Virus record (IMG/VR): IMGVR_UViG_3300021598_000858
Location: 1 to 63,907 of that record
Source of the DNA: a virus
Direction: 5' to 3' (one strand)
DNA: 63,907 nucleotides
Positions within the stretch are counted from its first letter, which is position 1. The number at the start of each line of letters is the position of its first letter. Shown here one piece after another: positions 56,034-63,907 of the stretch. The notes beneath the pieces were generated by a model, which worked only from the letters and a program-made list of their open reading frames with translations, was not told the origin of the DNA and did no database searches. The position numbers and the translations under genes are program-made.

Positions 56034-57616
56034 ATTGCTGCTTGTAAAAACTGTTTTAGACTTCCAACACTTAACGGCATATTACCGTTATCATCAAACC
56101 CTTCGCCATCAATTACAGCGCTAGCCACTGCACTTTTCTGTTGTAGAGCTTCGTGTTGTCTTTCCTCTATAGAACCAGAGATAATAATATCCTGAATTAC
56201 TATTGTCGGCCAAGTTGATGACGCTCTTTGTATGCGGCCATTCCTTTGCGTTGCACTTCCCGAAGACCAAGGGAGGTCGTAATTGATAAGAAGATTAGCA
56301 GCAGGAAGGTCCACACCGTAACCCCCAGCGTCAGAACTAACCAGTACGCGTACGCTGGGATTATTATTGAAGTCAGTTTTGTTAAGTTCTTTAGTACGAG
56401 CATCTAATTTACCTGAGTACTTTCTGCACATGTCTTCGCCAAATGCTGCGACTATCTTATCAAGCATGTCAACATAGGTTGCAAAGACAACCACTTTGTT
56501 GTTGTCATCCTGTTCTAGGTGGTCTTTTACATACTGGATTAAGTAGTCTAGTTTTGGTGAAGAAACAATGCCATCTAGTGAACCGCTGTCCACAAGCTCT
56601 GCAATGTAAGCGGAGCCTTCTCCACCCATCTGTTTAAACTTAGCCGCACTTGTTTTTAATAACTCGGGGTGCGAGCAGAGCATTTTTAATGCGCCAATCT
56701 TAGACATAATTTTTCCACGCATCTCATCCTCAGGACCACCACGTCTAGACTCTAACCCGTAGTGAGCCATGATGTTAAAGTTGCTGCCAAATAAATCTTG
56801 AGCTTCGTCTAAATCTGATAAAAGATTTTCTACTATGCGTGTATATAACTTAGAGGTCTTTCTATCAAAAAATATTTTTGCTGGTTCTTTGTGAATAGTG
56901 TCGGGAAGATAGGGGGCAACGTCTGGGTCTTTCTGTGCTTTACGTACAGAAGCCTCTTTCATCTTCTCATGTAAAGTCTTTAAGTTGCGATAATACTGCG
57001 GTGCGCCCCAAGAGTTTCTTACAATAAAAGCAGCATCAAAGATGTCAAACCTACCAAGTACGTTGGCGTCAACGAACTGCATAATGCTGTACAGCTCTTC
57101 AGGCTTGCCATTTTCAATAGGGGTACCAGTGAGCGCGAACCTGTAGGGGGAGTTGACAAGTTTTTTAACTGCTCTGGAGCGTTTAGATTTAAAAGACTTG
57201 ATTGCTGTGGCTTCGTCAAGGACGACAAATCCTCGCGGTAATTCTTTGACGTAGTCCCAGTCGTTAACAATCTGCTCGTAGTTAAGAATGATGTAATCAA
57301 TACCTGTATTACGCCAGTCGATGGCTTCAGCGTACTGCTCTGCTCTTTGCTTCGGCGTTCCATCCACAACCAAAGAGTGTGAAGTTCCATTAGTAAATTT
57401 CTCAATCTGATTAGCCCATTGATATTTCAATGAGGATAAGCAAATTATAAGGCCTGGTTCTTTAATTTTGTTCTCATCCATAAGGCGCTCTATAGCGGCA
57501 ATGGTTAGAACAGTTTTTCCCAACCCTAAGTCATAGGCGACAAGCATCCTGCCTCGTTGGCACATCCTGTCTACAGCCTCAGGTTGATAAGGCAGAAGGG
57601 TTCCTGTAAATGTCAC
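56027..57616 (-). CDS. SNF2-family DNA helicase/ATPase
   Basis: A 529-residue superfamily 2 ATPase: LLPYQPEAVDRMCQRGRMLV (Q-like), DLGLGKTVLTIAAIE (Walker A), FVVLDEATAIKS (DEAT box), ALTGTPIENG (motif III), and SSDAGGYGVDLPAANLLINY, RNGRIQRASS (motifs V and VI). SNF2 translocases remodel protein-DNA complexes, and phage versions are thought to aid replication or recombination. Its last codons overlap tRNA-Asn by 7 nt. Confidence 0.9.
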   Translation of the reverse strand: MTFTGTLLPYQPEAVDRMCQRGRMLVAYDLGLGKTVLTIAAIERLMDENKIKEPGLIICLSSLKYQWANQIEKFTNGTSHSLVVDGTPKQRAEQYAEAIDWRNTGIDYIILNYEQIVNDWDYVKELPRGFVVLDEATAIKSFKSKRSRAVKKLVNSPYRFALTGTPIENGKPEELYSIMQFVDANVLGRFDIFDAAFIVRNSWGAPQYYRNLKTLHEKMKEASVRKAQKDPDVAPYLPDTIHKEPAKIFFDRKTSKLYTRIVENLLSDLDEAQDLFGSNFNIMAHYGLESRRGGPEDEMRGKIMSKIGALKMLCSHPELLKTSAAKFKQMGGEGSAYIAELVDSGSLDGIVSSPKLDYLIQYVKDHLEQDDNNKVVVFATYVDMLDKIVAAFGEDMCRKYSGKLDARTKELNKTDFNNNPSVRVLVSSDAGGYGVDLPAANLLINYDLPWSSGSATQRNGRIQRASSTWPTIVIQDIIISGSIEERQHEALQQKSAVASAVIDGEGFDDNGNMPLSVGSLKQFLQAAIV

Positions 57617-57852
57617 AGAGGTATCTCGTTAACTCTATCTTTAGACCAATGGACATAAGACCTAATATAGACAAGAGCGTAGGCAAGAGCAGAGAAGATA
57701 AAACCGTACTGGTCAGTAGTTAGCGCGTAACCAATCCACAAGACTTCGTTAAAAAGAAGCACTAGCCAGCCCCAGATAGTTTTACGTCCAACAAAATAGA
57801 TTCCTCCGACACCTATAACGGCAAGGACCCAGGACCCATACTCCATAATCAT
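57613..57852 (-). CDS. Small membrane protein, 79 residues
   Basis: Three hydrophobic helices (WVLAVIGVGGIYFVG, TIWGWLVLLFNEVLWIGYAL, FIFSALAYALVYIRSYVHW) and a charged tail. This layout is typical of short actinophage membrane proteins of unknown function. It overlaps both neighbours by 4 nt. Confidence 0.66.
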   Translation of the reverse strand: MIMEYGSWVLAVIGVGGIYFVGRKTIWGWLVLLFNEVLWIGYALTTDQYGFIFSALAYALVYIRSYVHWSKDRVNEIPL

Positions 57853-58397
57853 ACGTATGCTCTCATGCGAACATTAACTAATGCCCGCAGGTCTTCAATG
57901 GTGCCTGCGTTATAAAAAATTTGGTCTACTTTGTAGTCTTCCATCTCAGACTCTGATACATGGTTATTGACTGGGCCGTATCCAGGTCTCTTTACCCTCC
58001 AAAGCTGGGAGTCTGGAAACATCTTTATAGCCTCTGCTTCATTTACAAAACGAACGTCTGTAATAACGACCTTGTCTCCTTCAGAAATTTTAGTTGGGCT
58101 AAGCGCCTGAGCTACCCAGAACAATTCTCCAAATTGATTACGAGCAGCAACTCCCACGTTCTGTAAAAGTCTACGAACAGACTGATTTTGTTTAGCGTTT
58201 TCCCAACCATCTCTATCAACAACAGTACGTAGAAGAGTGTCTTCGTTAGCGACGTGACCAATTACTGGGTTTACCTCATAGCAGAAATCACGTATAGGGT
58301 CAGCAAAAGCAACACGTTTAAATCCATATTGTTCTACAAGTATGTTTGCTAAAGTGTCTTTTCCTGATTGGGCGTAGCCAGTTAATCCAATAATCAT
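57849..58397 (-). CDS. Deoxynucleoside monophosphate kinase
   Basis: A 182-residue P-loop kinase: IIGLTGYAQSGKDTLANIL (Walker A), RVAFADPIRDF, VVITDVRFVNEAEAI. It resembles T4-type dNMP kinases, which make dNDPs for phage DNA synthesis. It is upstream of the small membrane-protein gene and overlaps the HAD gene by 4 nt. Confidence 0.82.
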   Translation of the reverse strand: MIIGLTGYAQSGKDTLANILVEQYGFKRVAFADPIRDFCYEVNPVIGHVANEDTLLRTVVDRDGWENAKQNQSVRRLLQNVGVAARNQFGELFWVAQALSPTKISEGDKVVITDVRFVNEAEAIKMFPDSQLWRVKRPGYGPVNNHVSESEMEDYKVDQIFYNAGTIEDLRALVNVRMRAYV

Positions 58398-58891
58398 GTT
58401 CCGTCCCAGTCTCCTATTTTTGTAGTTGGAATGCCGTATTCAGACCAAAGTCTAATGACATTTGGGTTATCGTCAACTGCATGTTCAACATCCCAAAAAA
58501 GTCTGATGTGTTCTAATATGTCTTTTTTGACCTCATAGTCAGGTCTGTAGTCTTTATTACCTCGCATGAACAAAGCTTGATGTGGGATGTTTGCCACATC
58601 TGCTAACCAGTACGAAGTGTGTGAACGCCACTCCTCTCGTCTAGCAGTTACTACAAGGATGTCTTTGTCTTTGGTAATAGCGGTCCAAACCATATCCACC
58701 ACGTGTTCGTGGAAAGGAACGTGGATAGACTCTCTGTGAAACTTATCAAAATCTTTTTTAAAGTTATCGTTGTCGTCTTTGTTTACTATGTACTTTAATA
58801 TTGAATCTACGTTAGCCAGTGTTCCATCTACGTCAACTATCCAAGCTGGTCTTTTCTTTATTCGACGTTTTCTTTTGACCAAATTTTCCAC
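58394..58891 (-). CDS. HAD phosphatase (polynucleotide 3'-phosphatase-like)
   Basis: A 165-residue HAD protein: WIVDVDGTLANVD (DxDGT), ILVVTARREEW (Thr motif) and a later Lys/Asp region (AVDDNPNVIRLW). It resembles the phosphatase half of T4 polynucleotide kinase, without the kinase domain. GTG 58891 is right at the ribosome site. TTG 58882 is 8 nt after GAGGAG and may be the real start. Confidence 0.76.
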   Translation of the reverse strand: MENLVKRKRRIKKRPAWIVDVDGTLANVDSILKYIVNKDDNDNFKKDFDKFHRESIHVPFHEHVVDMVWTAITKDKDILVVTARREEWRSHTSYWLADVANIPHQALFMRGNKDYRPDYEVKKDILEHIRLFWDVEHAVDDNPNVIRLWSEYGIPTTKIGDWDGT

Positions 58892-58986
58892 TCCTCTGCA
58901 AGCTCTGCAATATCAATTGATGGGTAGTGTCCCCATTCGTGCAGGTGCTCAATAAAATCTTCATCAGCTATTAATAGGGGAAGCAT
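58858..58986 (-). CDS. Small acidic protein, 42 residues
   Basis: MLPLLIADEDFIEHLHEWGH and an acidic helix (IAELAEEWKIWSKEN). GGAGAGT precedes the ATG by 1-2 nt. It overlaps the primase end by 23 nt and the HAD gene start by 34 nt. Confidence 0.52.
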   Translation of the reverse strand: MLPLLIADEDFIEHLHEWGHYPSIDIAELAEEWKIWSKENVE

Positions 58987-59920
58987 ACTCTCCATGTAAA
59001 GCCTTCTTTCCGTTTACCATGTGTCTTGCATTCTCTAAACCATAGACTATCTCAGATTTGCTCATAGCACCAACGTCCTTCATGTCTGTTTGGTTGTAGT
59101 TAAAGAACCAAGCATCTACTCCATACTCCTGACATAAAATTAATAAGTTGACCGATGACTCTTTTCCCGCCTGGTCATTGTCCATAGCAAAAATAAGCCT
59201 ATCAGCTCCACGCATAATGTTGAATTGTTGCATAGAGACTATGGCGCCGTAGGTGCTCACTCCACCTGATATACCCACTGATGCAAGCCTTACTACATCT
59301 AAAGGTGACTCAACCACAATCATGTCTCCGCCCTTGTATTGCTTGTATCCAAACAAAGCGTTGCTCTTTGGAACACCGACTGGTTGATTTCTAAAAAACC
59401 TAGAGGTGTGGCCCTTCTCTTGCCAACCAAGAAGCTTGTGGGTGTGTGGGTCTCTTATAACAGTAACCCAATTGCTATGGCGCTCACTCCAAAGAACTTC
59501 ATACTCTTGCGCTGCTGGCAGTGTTAAGCCTCTTGCTTTAAGAGCATCAGCTGGCGGGTCGCCAAAAGCAGCCAGCATCGATTCGGTTATAAACGTTAAC
59601 TCTTCAAAAACTTTCTTTGGTTTGATTGCTTTTTGTAAAGAAGCCGCAAGGTTAGTTGTCCCGTCATTAAGCCACTCTTTTGATTTTTCATAGTCCCATT
59701 TTTGAATATAGGAAACCAGGGACAACAGTCCGCCTTTGTAGTGGCATGAAAAACAGATATGTGCACCAGTGTCTGAGTTAATCCACCACGATGGGTTACG
59801 GTCTTCGTGACCTGTTCTCTCAACGTGTGCAGGACAATAGCTTTGGATTTCTGAACCTCTAGTGGATACGACTTCAAGTCCGAGCCTTTCTAAAGTATCT
59901 TCCATCTCTTCTAATGTCAT
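58964..59920 (-). CDS. DNA primase (CHC2 zinc-finger/TOPRIM)
   Basis: A 318-residue primase: SYCPAHVERTGHEDRNPSWW and ICFSCHYKGGLL form the zinc finger (C-H ... C-C/H), followed by the TOPRIM core MIVVESPLDVVRL and AMDNDQAGK, with YNQTDMKDVG near the end. It would lay RNA primers for the family A polymerase. It is adjacent to DnaB, forming a replisome cluster. Confidence 0.88.
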   Translation of the reverse strand: MTLEEMEDTLERLGLEVVSTRGSEIQSYCPAHVERTGHEDRNPSWWINSDTGAHICFSCHYKGGLLSLVSYIQKWDYEKSKEWLNDGTTNLAASLQKAIKPKKVFEELTFITESMLAAFGDPPADALKARGLTLPAAQEYEVLWSERHSNWVTVIRDPHTHKLLGWQEKGHTSRFFRNQPVGVPKSNALFGYKQYKGGDMIVVESPLDVVRLASVGISGGVSTYGAIVSMQQFNIMRGADRLIFAMDNDQAGKESSVNLLILCQEYGVDAWFFNYNQTDMKDVGAMSKSEIVYGLENARHMVNGKKALHGEYASPINS

Positions 59921-61140
59921 AGGTCATCGCTTTCAAGCTCTCTAAACTGGCCCGTGTTCCAGTCCCACATAAGGGTAACTTCTCCACGTCCAGAGTTACG
60001 GCTGTCAAGAATCTTTAACACACGTGTGTCATCTACTGCTTCGTCTTCTCGTTGCAAACCAAAGATTACATCGGCGTCTTGGTGAAAAGAAGAAGAGTAA
60101 CCAATTGAGTCAGCAGTTACTTGTCCCTTTTTCATCTTCCACTTCAAAGCCTGAGTCGAGATAACAATAGGCACTTTAAATCTTTGAGCCATACGTTTCA
60201 ATGAACGGGTAATGTTAGTAATGGCTTGTGGAGTGTTTGCTTCTCCAGTCTGTTCATCAATCATCAAGTAAGTACCATCAATAAATACAACGTCTGGGTG
60301 TAAAACCTGTATTTTGCTTGAGATACCTGTTACTGTCATACCCGCAGCTGAGTCAACTAACCAAAACTTTTCTCGCATTTTTTCAATGCTGGCAAGCTTA
60401 GCTTTATAACGACCCTCTTCTTCTGGGGTTAATAAACCGTTGATAAGTCTAGAGTGAGATATACGTGCTCTCATAGCATCGTAACGAGTTAGTTGTTCAT
60501 GGTTGCTCATCTCAAAAGATTGAAACATAACTCGTTTATCTTTCATGTGAACATTCTGAGCAATCTGCAAAGCAAGTGTTGACTTACCTGTTTTAGGTGG
60601 AGCAACAATAACAATTAACTGACCGTTTTGAAGCCCTCCTGTTGCTGAATCCATAGTATGGAACCCTGTTGCTACTCCAAGTAGTCCTGGGTTGTTCTTT
60701 CTGTATTCGTATTCGTCGTAACGCTTTTGCGCATCAATTGTTAAATCTAAATCGCTGGTGCCACTAAGTCCATCAGACTCTAATTGACTAAGACTTGATT
60801 GGATGGCAAGTAGTGCTGTTTCGTGGTCCTGTTGTTCTATGTGTTTGATAGCGGTGTCAACCATCTTTATGGTTGAAGCTCTACGACGCTCATCAACTAC
60901 TGCATCTACAAGGTACTCAAGGCTATCTTGTACCTGAACTAATTTGTAGTTTGGATAGTTAGAACTAATAACATCAAGGCTTGGAACTTCTCCGTAAGCA
61001 AAATAATGCTCGCGTACTAGCTTCCATACGTTTTTATTTTCTGGGTCTACAAACCACTGGTCGTTCGCACCTTTATCAAACAGTACGGTGATAGACCTGT
61101 CCTGTAGTACTTTACTTAGTAATCGCGTTTCGTTATTCAT
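59917..61140 (-). CDS. dnaB: Replicative DnaB-like helicase
   Basis: A 407-residue RecA-fold hexameric helicase: LIVIVAPPKTGKSTLALQIA (Walker A), RVMFQSFEMSNHEQ (H1a), VVFIDGTYLM (Walker B), IVISTQALKWKMKK (H3) and DADVIFGLQRED, with a DnaB-type N-terminal domain (residues 1-120). It overlaps the primase gene by 4 nt. A loader ATPase is encoded at 61860. Confidence 0.9.
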   Translation of the reverse strand: MNNETRLLSKVLQDRSITVLFDKGANDQWFVDPENKNVWKLVREHYFAYGEVPSLDVISSNYPNYKLVQVQDSLEYLVDAVVDERRRASTIKMVDTAIKHIEQQDHETALLAIQSSLSQLESDGLSGTSDLDLTIDAQKRYDEYEYRKNNPGLLGVATGFHTMDSATGGLQNGQLIVIVAPPKTGKSTLALQIAQNVHMKDKRVMFQSFEMSNHEQLTRYDAMRARISHSRLINGLLTPEEEGRYKAKLASIEKMREKFWLVDSAAGMTVTGISSKIQVLHPDVVFIDGTYLMIDEQTGEANTPQAITNITRSLKRMAQRFKVPIVISTQALKWKMKKGQVTADSIGYSSSFHQDADVIFGLQREDEAVDDTRVLKILDSRNSGRGEVTLMWDWNTGQFRELESDDL

Positions 61141-61544
61141 AGTTCGTTTATGTTACGTCCCCAGTGCCCGTACATTAGCATCCTTGATTGTATATCAACG
61201 ACACCAACAACCTCGGGTCTGAGTGGTAACTCTTGCACCAAGTGTTGTACCGATTGGTATGCCGTAAAGTATCTAAATGGATTGGTACCTAGTCTGTCAA
61301 GTCCATCAACAAATTTTTCTAAATCAGTTTCATTAAGCTCATAAGAAATAAGCTCTAGAGTTGTCCCTGTCCTAGATGTGTACAGGTATAGCCAACTAAG
61401 CACGCCTCTATCAATTTTTTTATCTACCTTTATGGTAGGAATAATTTTAAACTTACGTTGCTTTGTAAGTTCAATGCGTGAAAATATATCTGTAGTAACG
61501 AGTATTCTTTTTGGCAGTTCGTTACTTATGTCCCCGTTCTTCAC
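61137..61544 (-). CDS. Hypothetical replication-region protein, 135 residues
   Basis: A basic N-terminal half (TKQRKFKIIPTIKVDKKID), a beta-rich centre and the compact ending VDIQSRMLMYGHWGRNI. It sits between the helicase and a SWIM-like protein. Not recognised. Confidence 0.62.
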   Translation of the reverse strand: MKNGDISNELPKRILVTTDIFSRIELTKQRKFKIIPTIKVDKKIDRGVLSWLYLYTSRTGTTLELISYELNETDLEKFVDGLDRLGTNPFRYFTAYQSVQHLVQELPLRPEVVGVVDIQSRMLMYGHWGRNINEL

Positions 61545-61548
61545 GGGA

Positions 61549-61863
61549 TTAGAATACCTCTATCTTGCCGAACTTAATAATAAATTCACGGAACTTAGAG
61601 TTAGATATCCGCGCTTGGTCTGCATCGTCTTTGGATGCACGATTAGAAATCTCTAGAGGATAGTTTCCATTATTGTTTTCAATACGGGCTTTTACAAACT
61701 TTGTGTGTTTGCAGGAACCTCGTCCATTGAATCCTGGGCATGTGCAGAACAATCTCTCGGTTCCTTCTTGAACCGATACTTCGTAGATGCCAGGTCCAGG
61801 GGTTTGAGTTTGACTCAAGAACACCTGAACTAGTCTTAGTTCTTCATTCACCGCATTCCTCAT
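61549..61863 (-). CDS. SWIM-like zinc finger protein
   Basis: A 104-residue protein. RLFCTCPGFNGRGSCKHTKF matches the SWIM zinc finger (C-x-C ... C-x-H), used in SNF2- and MULE-related DNA/protein interactions. It may be an adaptor for the SNF2 helicase or the loader. Four-nt overlap with the loader gene. Confidence 0.7.
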   Translation of the reverse strand: MRNAVNEELRLVQVFLSQTQTPGPGIYEVSVQEGTERLFCTCPGFNGRGSCKHTKFVKARIENNNGNYPLEISNRASKDDADQARISNSKFREFIIKFGKIEVF

Positions 61864-62549
61864 CGACGTAGGTCTCCTTTTTCTGCCACGACTGGTAGGT
61901 AAGCAAACGCCCCGCGTGCGAAACTTTCTGTCGCATCACCGTAGAGGCCTGCCCAATCTTCTAGTTTTACGTTTGTTGTTACGATAGTTGGTAGTCCATT
62001 GTTGTAACGAGTGCGAAGAAGATGATGAAGCATATTCTTCTGCCACCCAGAGAGCCCCGCATGTTCCTTTCCAACATCGTCTAGAACAAGTATACGAATG
62101 TTGTAGGCGTCTGCCAAGCATTCTCCTAAGACACCATGATAGAGGGTGTCCTGAGCATCTGTCGGGTCATCCATCATGGAACCTTTTAACTCTAAAAAGT
62201 CATTAAAAGTCATGAAATAGCAAGGTTTTATCAGAGTATCCCCAGGCTTTACACCAAAAGCATCTAGTGGAAGTCTAAGCATCATCTCTTGAATAGCTGA
62301 TAAGGCTAGCGTTGTTTTACCTCTGCCAGGGTTTCCATCTAACAACAACCCTTTGCCACAAGATTTATTACCTGTAGCTCTAATGATTACGCCTTTACTT
62401 ACAGCGGTAATCCATTTGCGAATATTTTCAACATCCGATGGGTCAGACTCTACGCAATCCTCTAATATCCAACCCTGCATAGCAGGAGGAATGTTTGCTG
62501 CTTGTATCCAAGTACGGCGACGAATCTTTTGTTCTTCTAGTTTATACAT
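61860..62549 (-). CDS. DnaC/IstB-type helicase loader
   Basis: A 229-residue AAA+ protein: LLLDGNPGRGKTTLALSAIQ (Walker A), IRILVLDDVGKEHAG (Walker B), TIVTTNVKLEDWAGLYG (sensor 1/Arg finger) and a preceding helical N-terminus. The DnaC/IstB class delivers DnaB to the origin. It overlaps the probable initiator gene by 8 nt. Confidence 0.87.
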   Translation of the reverse strand: MYKLEEQKIRRRTWIQAANIPPAMQGWILEDCVESDPSDVENIRKWITAVSKGVIIRATGNKSCGKGLLLDGNPGRGKTTLALSAIQEMMLRLPLDAFGVKPGDTLIKPCYFMTFNDFLELKGSMMDDPTDAQDTLYHGVLGECLADAYNIRILVLDDVGKEHAGLSGWQKNMLHHLLRTRYNNGLPTIVTTNVKLEDWAGLYGDATESFARGAFAYLPVVAEKGDLRR

Positions 62550-63462
62550 CTAGACCTTCCCATGATTTAGCAGCTTGCTCTCGTAATGCTACAACATCAT
62601 CATCAGTTCTTAAAGAAGCCTTTGTGTCATTAAGCATTTGCGGTGCTCGCTTGATAAACATACGCCATATGAGGTCGGGGTTGTCAAGTCCCTTATCATG
62701 CCTAATCGTAGAAAAAAATCTATCAATCAGTTTCTTTTCAATAGCGCCATCGGTGTGGTGGTTCATTCTTAGAGTTTCAATAGCACCTTTGAAAGCACTA
62801 CGACTAGTCCACTCAGGAATGCGCCAGTTCATTTGTTTCATCTGGTCAGCAAAGTATTCTGCTAACTGAGTTGGAGTCCAATCCTCAACGGGGCGGGAGG
62901 CGATGTGTTTAATCTTATCTACCCTACGAGACTCCTTGTTCTCGCGGCGCTTTGCCCTTTTCTTTTCTTCCCACTTTTTCTTTTCGGCATCGGCATCATC
63001 TGGGTCGAGTGGCGTGCTTCCTAGCATTTGGTCTCCAATCTTTAGTGGCACCTTTTCAAATTCTTCTCTTTCGTCGGACTCCGTCCGACCCTCTTTTAAT
63101 ATCGAATTAGCTCTCTTACTATACGGAGTATTAGCTGAGTAGCTATTCTGTGAAATGGAGTTGCCTATTTTAGGAGACGGTCCGTCTGCCTTTTTGGATG
63201 TCCGTCCGTCTGCCTTTTTGGCATACCGTGAAGCGTACTTAACCCCAGCTTCAGTAATCAAAACCTCTGACCAGTACTGACCAGTCTGGCCTCTGCCCTT
63301 ATTCAGGTCTATAAGGCCATTAGAGCGGAGCTCCTGTAGGCCTGTGTAGATTCCCTTAATACCCGTCTCAAATGCCTCTGAGAGGCCCTCAGCGCCCCGT
63401 AGAGCCCCGAAGGAGTGTATGTGCATGAGGAGACCTAGGGCCTTAGGGCTTAGGGGTTTCAT
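62542..63462 (-). CDS. Probable replication initiator / winged-helix protein
   Basis: A 306-residue protein. The start was chosen at ATG 63462 over TTG 63483, which has no upstream ribosome site. The N-terminal domain (ALGLLMHIHSFGALRGAEGL, then IYTGLQELRSNGLIDLNKGR) reads as a winged helix. A charged linker leads to a C-terminal helical domain (PVEDWTPTQLAEYFADQMKQ), reminiscent of phage DnaA/DnaT-like initiators that precede helicase loaders. Confidence 0.68.
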   Translation of the reverse strand: MKPLSPKALGLLMHIHSFGALRGAEGLSEAFETGIKGIYTGLQELRSNGLIDLNKGRGQTGQYWSEVLITEAGVKYASRYAKKADGRTSKKADGPSPKIGNSISQNSYSANTPYSKRANSILKEGRTESDEREEFEKVPLKIGDQMLGSTPLDPDDADAEKKKWEEKKRAKRRENKESRRVDKIKHIASRPVEDWTPTQLAEYFADQMKQMNWRIPEWTSRSAFKGAIETLRMNHHTDGAIEKKLIDRFFSTIRHDKGLDNPDLIWRMFIKRAPQMLNDTKASLRTDDDVVALREQAAKSWEGLDV

Positions 63463-63550
63463 TGGCTTTTTTCCATTCCTCAATCAACACCTTAGCAAAG
63501 ATACGGGCAACCGCTTCAACGCCCTCATATAGGCCGTGGTCCAAGGCCAT
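63443..63550 (-). CDS. Small hypothetical protein, 35 residues
   Basis: MALDHGLYEGVEAVARIFAK, then VLIEEWKKANETPKP. It overlaps the upstream SLOG-like gene by 26 nt and the initiator start. Short, so uncertain. Confidence 0.42.
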   Translation of the reverse strand: MALDHGLYEGVEAVARIFAKVLIEEWKKANETPKP

Positions 63551-63875
63551 TGGTTAAATCAAAGCATGGAATATTTGCATCTCGGCAGTAAGTCAATATG
63601 ACCTGTGAGTCATTGTCTTCATCTGCCCATAAAATAAAAGCAGATGGGTTATTTCCTTTAGCCTCATCAGCGGCGGCAGCAAATGGTTCTGTTGTTAGTA
63701 CAACACTGGATGATGGAATGTTGTCATATGTTGCGCCTTCTGGTGCAAAGATAACAATATCTTTTCCATTGTCTTTTGAGTATTGGGCAGCAAACACCTG
63801 TCCTTGAGATGGTTTCTCAGTGTATGGAAGAAGCAGTGTTCCGCCATCACCACCAGCATAATAATAATCTTCCAT
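63525..63875 (-). CDS. SLOG/DUF2493-like nucleotide-binding protein
   Basis: A 116-residue Rossmannoid protein: PFAAAADEAKGNNPSAFILW, then ADEDNDSQVILTYCRDANIP and CFDLTNGL. The pattern fits the SLOG superfamily (relatives include YspA), which senses or processes nucleotides or NAD derivatives. It is complete within the window and the first gene at the right edge. The next gene upstream lies outside. Confidence 0.62.
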   Translation of the reverse strand: MEDYYYAGGDGGTLLLPYTEKPSQGQVFAAQYSKDNGKDIVIFAPEGATYDNIPSSSVVLTTEPFAAAADEAKGNNPSAFILWADEDNDSQVILTYCRDANIPCFDLTNGLGPRPI

Positions 63876-63907
63876 CAGAGCTTCTATGTTTGCTCTGCTA
63901 GTTGCGC

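Noticed and set aside
1-63907. A complete or integrated phage genome
   Set aside because: No major capsid, tail-tube or tape-measure gene, no integrase and no terminal repeat are visible, so the window is taken to be part of a larger phage genome.

Overview
The window looks like about 64 kb of a larger tailed double-stranded DNA phage genome whose host is an actinobacterium. Phage identity rests on a portal protein, a terminase large subunit, an endolysin/holin pair, fibre proteins and a full replication module. The actinobacterial host is inferred from a WhiB-family regulator, a DUF7455-type zinc protein and an r1t-like holin. The moderate GC content and AT-rich intergenic DNA would fit a freshwater or low-GC actinobacterium, but this is inference. 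No integrase or lysogeny repressor is visible. Major capsid and tail-tube/tape-measure genes are absent, so the genome must continue past the left edge, where leftward transcription from the portal gene leads, or past the right edge.

Layout. Positions 1-21.6 kb are read leftward (minus strand): portal, terminase (apparently completed by a +1 frameshift), lysis genes, PASTA/FN3/Hint fibre-type proteins, a glycosyltransferase with two 2OG-Fe(II) oxygenases, a very long secreted STPE-rich protein, and a train of small overlapping, often basic, genes. One gene in this arm, a secreted lytic-transglycosylase-like protein at 7.2 kb, is on the plus strand with its own leader hairpin and terminator. 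At 21.64-21.94 kb the strands diverge around a cluster of DnaA boxes, a possible origin and control region.

Positions 21.9-33.8 kb are read rightward. The first part (21.9-31.2 kb) is built of short transcription cassettes separated by an unusual repeated intergenic module. In order, the module has a terminator hairpin, a long palindrome with conserved arms (TGTTTGTGTTGGGCT / AGCCCAACACAAACA), a canonical DnaA box TGTGGATAA, 12 nt, CGTTAT, 5 nt, TGTTAT, a small leader hairpin, a purine-rich Shine-Dalgarno, and then the gene. Genes here include DUF932, a MoxR-type AAA+ ATPase with a VWA/HExxH partner, a pyrimidine-dimer-glycosylase-like protein and many Cys-rich microproteins.

Positions 33.85-63.9 kb are leftward again. 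They hold nucleotide metabolism (AdoCbl-dependent ribonucleotide reductase, a cob(I)alamin adenosyltransferase that could supply its cofactor, dNMP kinase), a second train of small basic proteins, a metallophosphoesterase, Hsp20, SpoVS, a proteasome-like Ntn hydrolase, recombination and repair genes (RuvC-like, Cas4/RecB-like nuclease, Hjc-like, RecA), family A DNA polymerase, three tRNAs (Gln, Gly, Asn), SNF2 helicase, primase, DnaB-like helicase, helicase loader and a probable initiator.

The replication genes on the right, the DnaA-box cassettes in the middle and the packaging/lysis/fibre genes on the left fit a virulent phage with a large autonomous metabolism. The dispersed palindrome/DnaA-box cassettes are the least explained feature of the window.
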